From assembly GCA_035911135.1 (NCBI GenBank), contig JAMHWD010000045.1:62001-126000 (forward strand): DNA of 64,000 nt, written 5' to 3'. This DNA is from JAMHWD01 sp035911135 (lineage in GTDB: Bacteria; Pseudomonadota; Alphaproteobacteria; Micavibrionales; Micavibrionaceae). The position numbers and the translations under genes were made by a program. Positions 45,510-54,800 of the stretch are shown in pieces; position 1 is the stretch's first letter; every line of letters begins with the position of its first letter. The notes beneath the pieces were generated by a model that was not told where the DNA came from, did not search any database, and saw only the letters and a list, made by a program, of their open reading frames with translations.

Positions 45510-46406
45510 ATGGATTTAGACAAACTCAGAATTTTCCACACTGTTGCCCAGGTCGGCAGCTTCACCCATGCCGGCGAAAAGCTGACCTTAAGCCAATCGG
45601 CCGTATCCCGCCAGATCAGTTCGCTGGAAGAAGCGCTGGGCGCGGCGCTGTTTCACCGTCATGCGCGCGGCCTGATCCTCACCGAGCAGGGCGAGCTATT
45701 GTTCCAGACGACCCAGCAGATCATGCAGAAACTGGCGCATATTCAGGCCCAGATCATGGATTCGCGTAATCTGGCCGAAGGGCCGTTGATGGTGACGGTG
45801 GCCGAGTTTATGGGCGCAAACTGGCTGACGCCGCTGATTCCTGAGTTTCGGGACGCCAATCCGGATATCCAGCTGACCATTTTATTTGATGATCGAAAAT
45901 TGAACCTTGGCATGCGCGAGGCGGATGCGGCATTGCGCCTTTCGCGCTCGGAGCAGGGGGATTTGATCCAAAGGCAATTGGGCACGCTGCATTTCCATGT
46001 ATGCGCCTCACAGCGTTATCTGGACCAGTTTGGCACGCCCAAGGATATAGCAGAGCTTAAGGAGCATAAATTGCTCGCCTTCCCGGAAAATGCCCGATCG
46101 CCGTTCAGTGAGCCGAACTGGCTGCTGGAGAAGGCCGGTGTGGCGCTGGATAGCCCGAATGTGATTTTGATGAATTCCACCAATGTAACCTGCCGCGCCG
46201 TGGAATCGGGGGTGGGAATTGCTTTTGTCCCGGATTTCATGATCGGCGCGAACCCGAATTATAAAGTCATACTCCCGCATGTGCAGCGCCCGCCTGTCGA
46301 TATGTTCTTCGTTTATGCTGAAGAACGGCGGAATTCCGAGCGGATTACAATCTTCCGCGATTTCCTGATGCGTCATATTGCCCAGACAAAGTTCAAGCTG
46401 TCATAA
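45510..46406 (+). CDS. LysR-type transcriptional regulator
   Basis: The protein has 298 residues. The N-terminal winged helix-turn-helix (LRIFHTVAQVGSFTHAGEKL, then LSQSAVSRQISSLEEALG) is canonical, and the C-terminal effector-binding domain spans about residues 90-290. Such regulators usually control an adjacent divergent gene. The divergent neighbour here is the small basic protein at 44985-45383, and the 126-base spacer is the place to look for a T-N11-A site. The ligand cannot be predicted. GGGAGGG directly before ATG 45510 gives strong translation. Confidence 0.92.
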   Translation: MDLDKLRIFHTVAQVGSFTHAGEKLTLSQSAVSRQISSLEEALGAALFHRHARGLILTEQGELLFQTTQQIMQKLAHIQAQIMDSRNLAEGPLMVTVAEFMGANWLTPLIPEFRDANPDIQLTILFDDRKLNLGMREADAALRLSRSEQGDLIQRQLGTLHFHVCASQRYLDQFGTPKDIAELKEHKLLAFPENARSPFSEPNWLLEKAGVALDSPNVILMNSTNVTCRAVESGVGIAFVPDFMIGANPNYKVILPHVQRPPVDMFFVYAEERRNSERITIFRDFLMRHIAQTKFKLS

Positions 46407-46554
46407 TTGCTATCGCTTTGAATTTGATAGGTAATTTTTGAATCCATAATGCTAATGCTATAAATAATTCGGAAAATGTCATGTATTAGCCGAAGCTATG
46501 GGAATCGCGTATGGAGATATGCATAATTTGCATGGCTGCAATGCATAAAAAATG

Positions 46555-46693
46555 TTAGACTTTGCTGACTCCCTCAATGTATAAGATTGCTCATCAACGC
46601 CCTGCGTTGACAAGGATCTTCACAGATTCTTACGTCTCCCAGACGTGAAACCTCCCTGTTCAACTCGCCGGGTCCTTAGGGACCCGGTTTTTT
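46555..46693 (+). ncRNA. candidate small RNA with C-rich loops and intrinsic terminator
   Basis: This stretch lies in a 368-base gap without a gene (46407-46774). It contains TCAACGC/GCGTTGA (46594-46610, loop CCT), ACGTCT/AGACGT (46632-46646, loop CCC), a weak TGAA/TTCA stem exposing CCTCCC, and a strong terminator. CTCCC occurs at 46569, 46636 and 46652. C-rich loops of this kind, complementary to Shine-Dalgarno sequences, are typical of several alphaproteobacterial trans-acting RNAs. Upstream, ATGCATAA occurs at 46519 and 46541, 22 bases apart, perhaps a factor site; I see no convincing -10 box. The 5' end is a guess. Confidence 0.5.
46668..46693 (+). terminator. intrinsic terminator
   Basis: CCGGGTCC (46668-46675) and GGACCCGG (46680-46687) form an eight-base stem with a four-base loop, followed by TTTTTT. 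It is far from the end of the LysR gene (46406), so it most likely ends a separate short transcript. Confidence 0.88.
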
Positions 46694-46774
46694 ATTTTTC
46701 GCGCTGCAAAACCGAACTTTCTTTGATTGCCCCCCTCAAGCCGTGTAAAATCAAAGAAAAAGACTCTCTCTTTT

Positions 46775-48019
46775 ATGAACGCTCCGAAAACTCTTATTGT
46801 CCTTTTTAATTATGGCGGCGGCATGCGGGGCCTGGTTCCTGCGCATCTGATGAGCCGTATCGAAGAAGTTACCGGCCTGCGTATGGCCGAGATGGTTGAT
46901 GTGTTCTGCGGCCCCTCTACAGGATCCATTTTAAACGCCGCCCTGAACGTTCCCAAACCTGACGAGCCCATGACCCCCAAATTCCGCGCAAGGCACATGG
47001 TGCGCTTTTATGAGCGTGAGGGGGCGAATATTTTCCCCCCTGACCGTTTTCGTGATTTCAGGGGCTTTATTCATGATTTTAACAATCGCACGATGAAGAT
47101 CGGGCAATTGAATTCGCTGTTTCGCCACGGGCATTATGACCCGGCCAATCTGGGACGATCCTTGAAGATGCTGTTCGGGGAGTGCAGGCTCAGCGAATCC
47201 ATCCGCAATCTGGTTGTGCCGGTCTATAATATTGATGGCGATCACCTGCGGGCGATGATGGAAAAGGGCGAAAGCGACTATTCGCCCGTTCATCAGAAAA
47301 ACAACCTGATTGATGAGGGCGGTCATGCGGTCTGGCTCAAGAAAATGAAGCTGGGACGTAATGAACGCCCGACACCTGATGTAAAGCTCTATGACGCTGT
47401 GCTGGCGAGCTGCGCCGCGCCGACCTATTTTCCCTGCCATCATTTTTCCGCACGCTATCCCGATACGCGCCGCACGGCTGAATATTCAGCGATTGATGGC
47501 AGTATTTTCGACAATCCCTGTATTTCCTATCTGGGCGCGATCCAGCAGCATATTCCACCCGGCACGAATGTGATCATGATCGTCTTGGGAACAGGCTACA
47601 CGCTCAAATCCATCAAGCGCGAGAGCTGGAACAGTTACGGCGGTCTTGGGGTTGTGGATCCGGTGAATGATTTTCCGCTGATCAATATCCTGATGCACGC
47701 CTCCGAATCGGCGCTGATGGAGAGTTTTTCGCTGGATATGGGCGATAATCTTTATGTCTTTAACAAATCCCTGCATAGCCCCGAACTTGGCAGTAATATT
47801 CCCAACCCGCAAATTGACGATGCCAGCCCGGAAAACATGAAAAAACTGGAAGTTTTTGCCAATGCGCTGATTGAGGATAACAAGCATAATTTCGATCAGA
47901 TATGCCACCACCTGGTCAGGAATCGGGATGCCCGCGCGGATGATCAATCGCGTGTCCTGAAGAAAATGCAGCAGATGATGTATTTCTTCAAAGGCCAGCC
48001 GGAAGTTACAGAAAACTAG
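46775..48019 (+). CDS. patatin-like phospholipase
   Basis: The protein has 414 residues from ATG 46775; a TTG at 46727 lies upstream in frame but only adds a basic tail. The oxyanion loop is GGGMRG (residues 14-19). The nucleophile is Ser48 in GPSTG, and the catalytic aspartate is in AIDGS near residue 240, so the Ser-Asp dyad is complete. There is no signal peptide, so it is cytoplasmic unless secreted by a dedicated route. Patatins hydrolyse acyl chains of phospholipids. It is followed by a second patatin-like gene and an alpha/beta hydrolase. Confidence 0.88.
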   Translation: MNAPKTLIVLFNYGGGMRGLVPAHLMSRIEEVTGLRMAEMVDVFCGPSTGSILNAALNVPKPDEPMTPKFRARHMVRFYEREGANIFPPDRFRDFRGFIHDFNNRTMKIGQLNSLFRHGHYDPANLGRSLKMLFGECRLSESIRNLVVPVYNIDGDHLRAMMEKGESDYSPVHQKNNLIDEGGHAVWLKKMKLGRNERPTPDVKLYDAVLASCAAPTYFPCHHFSARYPDTRRTAEYSAIDGSIFDNPCISYLGAIQQHIPPGTNVIMIVLGTGYTLKSIKRESWNSYGGLGVVDPVNDFPLINILMHASESALMESFSLDMGDNLYVFNKSLHSPELGSNIPNPQIDDASPENMKKLEVFANALIEDNKHNFDQICHHLVRNRDARADDQSRVLKKMQQMMYFFKGQPEVTEN

Positions 48020-48143
48020 TGTTTTCAAGGTGTAATAACAATATTCCCGCGCCGCACAACCTAATAATCTTGCTGGTCATGTCCTAAATTCATAAGCTCT
48101 TATATAAACGATAAAAAAATATAACAGGGCTGGATTTTCACTC

Positions 48144-49799
48144 TTGTTTGGAAAATCGCAAAGCAAGGATTTCAGGGTTTTATACTTAGGCGGCGGCTCG
48201 GTCATGGGGTTGGCGCAGGTTCAGGTTATGGCCTTTATGGAAGAGCTGGGCGGCATCCCGATTTCCTGGATGTATGACATGCTGGCCGGTGATTCTGTCG
48301 GATCAATTCATGCCTCCGTTGCCAATGTTCCGATGGCGCCCGGATCATCGAAACCGCGCTATACCATGGCGGAATACAATGAAATTTTCAAAAAAATCGT
48401 GCAGGAGACTTTCGAGCCTTATCGCCCGGATTATCACCGTTCAATGGCCGAGCTTGAAATTTCGATGCGCGTGCTGGAGCGCGCCATTGAACGGGTCAAA
48501 GGTTCGGCAATACAGGCAGATTCCAAAATAGATACGATGCTGCATGCGCCGGGGCGCGCCCTTGCCAGAATGATCAATGCGGCGGCGGGCGCGGTGAGGC
48601 TGGGGCCTGTATTCAACAGCGTTAGCACCGGCACTGCCCAGCCGACCATTCAGCCCGTCAAATACCTGACGGATCGCCTTGTTCTGCCGCGGCTGGAAAA
48701 AATGCTGGCCGAGAAACAGGGTAAGGTCGAGCATGTTTTTTTCTCGCCGGAACCCATTCACCGTATTCTGGATAGCCGCCTCAAATTTTCCCGCAGCAAA
48801 AATCCCCTGATGCTGGGCGAGACTATCACCGGCTTTCATTGCGAATCTTTTAATCTGGACCGGCTGGAGCCTGCCTATCATTCGGTCGTCAAACCTGGCG
48901 AGCATTGGCAGGGCTATATATCCGATCCTGATCTGCCGCTTTCCGATCCGCCCAAATGCAGCATGGCGGCGGCCACAATATTCCATGCCTATAAATCGCC
49001 CTATACGAATTGCCATTACGAGGATATCGGCAATCAGAACACGCTGGCCACGCCGATGAATTATGTGCGCCGTCTGCTGCCTGATGATATCCAGCGCAAG
49101 GGGATGTCGATTGGCACAGGCATTGAAAAGATTGATCTTGATCCCGTCCGCATGCGCGAATTGCTTATTCTGGGGCGGTTGGACAGCGAGCAGGGCGCAC
49201 CGCTGCTGACGGTTCCCAAGCTTTATAATCTACGCAAGGCGCGCCGCGATCTGGAGGAAGAGCTGGGGTCTGAGAATGTTACCTTTATTGACAAGGTTCT
49301 GGATGCCTATCCGGTAAAAAACAAGCATCGCTACAGGCAGATGCTGGAAGAATTCGGCGGCACGTTTTCACAGAAATTTATCAGTGCTGCTATTAATGAT
49401 GAAGCTGTGAAAATGCCAGAATCCAGTATGATTGACGCAAGAGCAGAACAGCTTGCAAAAATTGAGGAGTTCGGCCGGGCCATGGTGTGGGAAAATCTGC
49501 CGGTACTGGTGCGGGAGGTCAAGGAAGGCCTGAAGCGCGCGCAACGCCAAAAACTGGTGAGCGCCTCTTTTGTAAGCCAGAAAATACAGGAAATTGATGC
49601 GACCTTCCCATCTTTGAAGAATCACGATGTCAAAAGATCAAAAAGCATCATAGATTATCTGACATTCGGCGGGAGTTTGCCACGCATTGCCGATGGGTGG
49701 GGCATTCATGTCGAGGGACGAAAAGAATCGCCAAATCAGCCTGATCCTTTGACGGATACGAAGTTTCAGCAGGATTCTGCAAATCCTAATATACCCTGA
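48144..49799 (+). CDS. divergent patatin-like protein
   Basis: The protein has 551 residues. The patatin features are an oxyanion loop GGGSVMG (residues 16-22) and the elbow GDSVG with Ser51. The aspartate is less clear: HYEDIGN near residue 293 may replace the usual DGG/A. Between them is an insertion of about 100 residues (about 100-200), and after them a long helical C-terminal part, so it is distinct from its neighbour. The start is TTG 48144, since no ATG lies before the motif; the nearest purine-rich site (ACAGGG) is about 15 bases away. It lies 124 bases after the first patatin gene. Confidence 0.72.
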   Translation: MFGKSQSKDFRVLYLGGGSVMGLAQVQVMAFMEELGGIPISWMYDMLAGDSVGSIHASVANVPMAPGSSKPRYTMAEYNEIFKKIVQETFEPYRPDYHRSMAELEISMRVLERAIERVKGSAIQADSKIDTMLHAPGRALARMINAAAGAVRLGPVFNSVSTGTAQPTIQPVKYLTDRLVLPRLEKMLAEKQGKVEHVFFSPEPIHRILDSRLKFSRSKNPLMLGETITGFHCESFNLDRLEPAYHSVVKPGEHWQGYISDPDLPLSDPPKCSMAAATIFHAYKSPYTNCHYEDIGNQNTLATPMNYVRRLLPDDIQRKGMSIGTGIEKIDLDPVRMRELLILGRLDSEQGAPLLTVPKLYNLRKARRDLEEELGSENVTFIDKVLDAYPVKNKHRYRQMLEEFGGTFSQKFISAAINDEAVKMPESSMIDARAEQLAKIEEFGRAMVWENLPVLVREVKEGLKRAQRQKLVSASFVSQKIQEIDATFPSLKNHDVKRSKSIIDYLTFGGSLPRIADGWGIHVEGRKESPNQPDPLTDTKFQQDSANPNIP

Positions 49800-49892
49800 T
49801 TTATTGCCATTTTTTAGCACGTAATTTTGACTTTTGGGCCGGATTCGCGTAATCATAGGGGCGGAGAATATTAACGGTTTGGAGAATCAGAC

Positions 49893-50840
49893 GTGCCAGA
49901 AAAGAAGCACGACGATGCTCATACGCTCAAGCGATCTATGAAGATCCGCGAGGTAACGCTCGGTGGTCACAAGACCCTGTTCAGCGTCCTTAAGGCCGAT
50001 GAGCCTGTTGCAACATTGCACTTTATCAAGGGATTTAAATCCTCGCCTGAATATTATGCCGATTTCATGCGTGATATGGCTGATTCCGGCTTTAATGTCG
50101 TGCTGGTGACATTGCCGGATCCCGGCGACGATGTTGATTTCATGGAGTCCTATGAAGATATCATGCGGGCCGTCTGCGTTGATGGGGCGCTCGACAAGGT
50201 TGCGGGCGGTGACAACCTGCCGCGTGTATTGGGTTCACATTCGACGGCCGGCTTTATCAAGTCGAAATTTCTGCTGGATCCTGTAGATGCGCGCAAAATC
50301 GCTAGCCGCTATCAAGGCGCAGTATTTGCCGCGCCATTCTATGGCAACCCGTTATATCGCCTGAAATTCATAAGGCCGCTTACACATGCGTATTCCAAGG
50401 CCGCCGGCAAGATTGCCGTAGGCACGACGTGGCTGGAACGTCAATTTGTTCGCGCGAATGATAATGACCTCTCCGAAGGGGAGAAAGCCATCGCCAATCA
50501 CCATCAGGCCGTTTATATGGATGGCCCGACCAAGGCGTTCATGGATGATTTACAGTCCGGGCGCAGATTCTACACCGAGGATGCCCACGCTTTTCCGACT
50601 AAATTCATGCTGGCGGATGGGGATAAGGTTGGTTTTAACAGTCTCTCACGCGCGGTGGCCGGTCAATTGAATGCCGAAGTGGTTCCTGTCAGGGGGTCAC
50701 ATAGCGAACACCGTAAAACATTGGAAGGCCGTGCCATGTTCGCGCATTTGCTGCACAGGGTGCTCAAGGAAGGCCTTTCCCGTAAGCCCAGACGCACGCC
50801 GGGGCCTTGGGATTATGATTTTGCCATGACCGGCAGCTAG
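49893..50840 (+). CDS. alpha/beta-hydrolase-like protein
   Basis: The protein has 315 residues from GTG 49893, preceded by GGAG at nine bases. The likely triad is Ser in GSHSTAG (near residue 117), Asp in LADGDKVGF (near 249) and His in GSHSEH (near 271); the elbow departs from GxSxG. The order and spacing fit lysophospholipase-type hydrolases. There is no signal peptide. It follows two patatin-like genes on the same strand with about 90 bases in between, which suggests a shared lipid-related role. The substrate is unknown. It converges on greA. Confidence 0.65.
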   Translation: MPEKKHDDAHTLKRSMKIREVTLGGHKTLFSVLKADEPVATLHFIKGFKSSPEYYADFMRDMADSGFNVVLVTLPDPGDDVDFMESYEDIMRAVCVDGALDKVAGGDNLPRVLGSHSTAGFIKSKFLLDPVDARKIASRYQGAVFAAPFYGNPLYRLKFIRPLTHAYSKAAGKIAVGTTWLERQFVRANDNDLSEGEKAIANHHQAVYMDGPTKAFMDDLQSGRRFYTEDAHAFPTKFMLADGDKVGFNSLSRAVAGQLNAEVVPVRGSHSEHRKTLEGRAMFAHLLHRVLKEGLSRKPRRTPGPWDYDFAMTGS

Positions 50841-50853
50841 TTATTCATCGGGC

Positions 50854-51327
50854 TTATTTATAGCTGACCTTCAGGACTTCGTAGGTGCGCTTGCCTTTAG
50901 GCGTGTTCACCTCGGCGGTGGCGCCTTCGGCTTTGCCGATCAAGGCGCGGGCCATGGGCGCGCTGATGGAGATTTTGCCCGAAGCCGTATCGGTTTCGTA
51001 ATCACCAACGATCTGGTATGTCGATTCTTCGTCGCTTTCCTCGTCCACAATGGTAACGGTCGCGCCGAATTTCACCGTATTGCCGCTAAGCGTGGCGGGG
51101 TCGATGACTTGCGCCCGGCTGATAACGGCTTCAAGCTCAATAATGCGGCCTTCGATAAAGCTTTGTTGTTCCTTGGCGGCATGATATTCCGCATTTTCTT
51201 TCAGGTCGCCATGCTCGCGCGCCGTGGCAATAGATTCGATCACGGCGGGGCGCTGTACGGATTTCAGATCTTTAAGTTCTGATTCCAGCTTCGTGAAGCC
51301 TTGTTTGGTAACGGGAATATTGTCCAT
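50854..51327 (-). CDS. greA: transcription elongation factor GreA
   Basis: Rescues backtracked RNA polymerase by stimulating transcript cleavage. The 157-residue protein has the N-terminal coiled coil with the acidic tip (ATAREHGDLKENAEYHAAKEQQ, Asp and Glu present) and the C-terminal FKBP-like domain (PMARALIGKAEGATAEV). The length is standard. It is the last gene of the minus-strand block downstream of carB, but a separate hairpin and a 500-base spacer suggest it has its own promoter. Confidence 0.96.
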   Translation of the reverse strand: MDNIPVTKQGFTKLESELKDLKSVQRPAVIESIATAREHGDLKENAEYHAAKEQQSFIEGRIIELEAVISRAQVIDPATLSGNTVKFGATVTIVDEESDEESTYQIVGDYETDTASGKISISAPMARALIGKAEGATAEVNTPKGKRTYEVLKVSYK

Positions 51328-51351
51328 ATTTAAAACTCTTTATGAAATAAC

Positions 51352-51375
51352 AATCCCGCCGGAAGGGGCGGGATT
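51352..51375. terminator. GC-rich hairpin upstream of greA
   Basis: AATCCCGCC (51352-51360) and GGCGGGATT (51367-51375) form a nine-base stem. On the minus strand it follows the start-less frame at 51419-51751 and precedes the greA start by 24 bases. The T-run is poor. It may be a terminator for the upstream transcript or part of the greA leader. Confidence 0.45.
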
Positions 51376-51418
51376 TAAGTAAGCTTAGTGGGTTTATATT
51401 ATGCTGTCAAACAGCTTC

Positions 51419-51751
51419 CTAGATTGGTGCAGGCCCAGCATGTTCTTGCAAAATTTCTTCAAAGGCTTCATTGCCTGCCTGATAAGCAGCACGAATACGG
51501 TCTGCACCATTTTTCGTCAAATCCAATGGTTTTAACTGGCGCCCTGTTGCCATGATACGGTCAGTCAGCGCATTCAAGGATTGAATGGGTACATTGACAT
51601 GATGATGGCTATTGACGCTTTTATCCCCGGTAAAGCCGATATAACTGCCGCAAAACTCAAGCGGTTCGCCTGTATTTCCTGAAAATCCAGTGGAATAGGC
51701 AAATTGCGCCGTGTAACGGCCGCGATTATTATTCTTATGCGTATAGACAAA
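51419..51751 (-). pseudogene. 110-codon open frame without start codon
   Basis: On the minus strand this frame is open for 110 codons from after a TAA at 51754-51752 to a TAG at 51421-51419. Its sequence looks protein-like (YTAQFAYSTGFSGNTGEP; VNVPIQSLNALTDRIM; GADRIRAAYQAGNEAFEEIL), but it has no ATG, GTG or TTG in its first half; the first ATG is at 51553 and would give 44 residues. A short frame starting ATG AAG AGT GTC just upstream is in another frame, so one frameshift may have split the gene. It could equally be a fragment of a transferred gene. It fills most of the 500-base gap between greA and carB. Confidence 0.4.
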
Positions 51752-51775
51752 TTAAGGACATGACACTCTTCATTT

Positions 51776-51806
51776 TTTACATAATGTAAACAATTTTAGA
51801 TGTAAA
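51776..51806. promoter_or_regulatory. TTTACAT palindrome and repeat
   Basis: TTTACAT and ATGTAAA face each other with one base between them (51776-51790), and a third half-site ATGTAAA lies at 51800-51806. The set sits directly upstream, on the minus strand, of the start-less frame and just after the carB stop. It resembles a dimeric operator with an extra half-site. The regulator is unknown. Confidence 0.4.
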
Positions 51807-51827
51807 GTCAAATTTGTTAAACCCTTA

Positions 51828-54800
51828 TCAGGCCGCCTTTTCCTTTTTCTGACCGGCAAAATAGGACTGGATCGGATGAACATCCAGCTCGCCGCCCTTC
51901 ATCGCCTTGATCGCCTGCACGCCCGCCGCCGCCGCGGTCATGAGCGTGTAGTAAGGGATTTTGTGCATCAGAGCCATGCGGCGGATATTGCTGCCATCGG
52001 CCACGGCCTGCGAGCTTTTCGAGGTGGTGTTGATCATCAGATTGATCTGGCCGTTGATGATGGCATCCAGAATATGCGGCTGGCCTTCCATGACCTTGTT
52101 GATACGCTCGACTTTGAGGCCGTTTTCCGTGAGGTAATCACATGTGCCGCCCGTGGCGACCAGCTTGAAGCCCAGGCCTTGTAAATCCCGCGCCATGGGC
52201 AGGAGGAGGGGCTTGTCGTCATTCTTCACCGAGAGGAACACGGTTCCTGCGGTTGGCAGGATAACGCCAGCGCCGAGCTGCGATTTTGCAATTGCATTGC
52301 CAAGGTCATGATCGATGCCCATGACCTCGCCGGTGGATTTCATTTCTGGCCCCAATAATGGCTCCACGCCGGGGAAGCGGCTGAACGGGAAGACGGGGGC
52401 TTTCACCGCGCTGTGATCCGGGCTCATGCCGACCAGCAGAGATTTGAAGCTTGAGAGCTTCTCGCCTGCCATGATGCGGGCCGCGATCTTGGCAACGGGC
52501 ACGCCTGTGGCCTTGGCCACGAAGGGCACAGTGCGGGAGGCGCGAGGGTTGACTTCAATGATGTAGATATCGTATTCGCCGGTTTGTTCATTGCGGCGGG
52601 CGGCGAACTGGACGTTCATCAGGCCCTTCACGTTCAAGGATTTTGCCAGCAGAATGGTCTGCTTCTCCAGTTCCTTGACCGTTTTATAGGGCAGGGAGTG
52701 CGGCGGCAGGACGCAGGCGCTATCGCCTGAGTGAATGCCGGCTTCTTCGATATGCTCCATGATGCCCGAAACATAGACATCTTCGCCGTCACATAGCGCA
52801 TCCACGTCGATCTCGATCGCGCTTTTGAGGTAACGATCCAGCAGAACCGGGTTCTTGCCCGATACCTGAACGGCTGTGTTGATATAGCGGCGCAGCTCAT
52901 CCATCGTGTGGACGATTTCCATCGCCTGACCGCCCAGAACGTAAGAGGGGCGGATCACCAGCGGGAAGCCGATTTTCTCGGCAATCTCAACAGCTTGTTC
53001 TTCGGAGGAGGCAATGCCATTGGGCGGCTGGCGGAGCTTGATATCCTGCAGCAGCTTCTGGAAACGCTCGCGGTCTTCGGCCAGGTCAATCGCATCGGTT
53101 GTTGTGCCAAGGATAGGAATGCCCGCCTCATGCAGCGCATTGGCGAGTTTGAGCGGTGTCTGCCCGCCGAGCTGGACGATGATCCCTAGTACCTCGCCGT
53201 TTTTCTGCTCGGCATGGATGATCTCTGTCACGTCCTCTTCGGTCAGCGGCTCGAAATAAAGGCGGTCGGATGTATCGTAATCGGTGGAGACTGTCTCAGG
53301 ATTGCAGTTGATCATGATCGTCTCATACCCGGCTTCTTTCAGCGCGTAGGAGGCATGGACGCAGCAATAATCAAACTCGATCCCCTGACCAATCCTGTTT
53401 GGTCCGCCGCCCAGAATAACGACTTTCTTGCGGTCGGTGGGGCGGGATTCGCATTGCGGCGCGCCGAAGCTGGAGGATTCATAACAGCTATACATGTAAG
53501 GGGTTTCCGAGGGGATTTCAGCGGCGCAGGTATCAACGCGCTTGAACACAGGGCGCACATTATGGGCGTGGCGTGCCTTGCGGACGGAGCCTTCGGTCAC
53601 TTTCATCAATGCGGCAAGGCGGCGGTCGGAAAAGCCGAGCTGCTTGATTTTTGTCCAGCCATCCGCCGTAACAGGCAGGCCGTTTTTCTCGATATCCTTC
53701 TCGGCATCGACAATGTTTTTAATGCGCTCCAGGAACCACGGATCATATTTGCAGACCGCATGAACATCCTTGATGCTGAAACCAAGACGAAGGGCTTCGG
53801 CGATATGCAGGATGCGCTGGGGCGTTGGTCTTGCAATAGCGGCAAAAATCTCATCGCGGATCGTATCGGCGGGCGTTGTCTTGCTGTCATGCGTAATCGC
53901 CAGCGGTGTAAGGCCATCAAGACCTTTCTCCAGCGAGCGCATGGCTTTTTGAATGGATTCCTCGAAGCTTCGGCCCATGGCCATGGACTCGCCCACGGAT
54001 TTCATGGATGTGGAAAGCGTATCTTTTGCCCCGCGGAATTTTTCAAACGCGAAACGCGGAATTTTTGTCACCACGTAATCGATGGAGGGTTCAAAGGATG
54101 CAGGCGTCTTGCCGCCGGTGATATCATTGCCCAGCTCATCCAGCGTGTAGCCAACGGCGAGTTTCGCTGCGATCTTTGCGATCGGGAATCCTGTGGCCTT
54201 GGAAGCCAGCGCGGAGGAACGCGAGACGCGCGGGTTCATTTCAATGACAATCATGCGTCCGTCTTTGGGGTTCACGGCAAATTGCACGTTCGATCCGCCT
54301 GTCTCGACGCCAATACCGCGCAGCACGGCCAGCGAGGCATTGCGCATGATCTGGTATTCTTTATCCGTCAGTGTCAGAGCCGGGGCCACGGTAATAGAAT
54401 CGCCCGTATGCACGCCCATGGGATCAACGTTTTCGATCGAACAGACGATAATGCAGTTATCTTTTTTATCGCGCACGACCTCCATCTCGAATTCTTTCCA
54501 TCCCAGAAGAGATTCTTCGATCAGAACTTCGGTGGTCGGCGAAGCATCAAGACCTTCGCGCACGATGTTTTCAAATTCCTCGCGGTTATAGGCAATGCCC
54601 CCGCCTGTGCCGCCCAGCGTGAAGGACGGGCGGATAATGGAAGGCAGGCCGATTTTCTCGAGCGCCGCGCGCGCTTCATCCATAGAATGGGCAACTTCGC
54701 TGCGGGCGGATTCAAGGCCCAGCTCATCCATGCATTTCTTGAACTTGTCACGGTCTTCGGCCTTGTCGATCACATCGGCCTTCGCCCCGATCAGCTCAAT

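Noticed and set aside
46775..49799. Patatin genes considered as CBASS effectors
   Set aside because: No cyclic-nucleotide synthase (CD-NTase) or accessory genes are next to them in the window.
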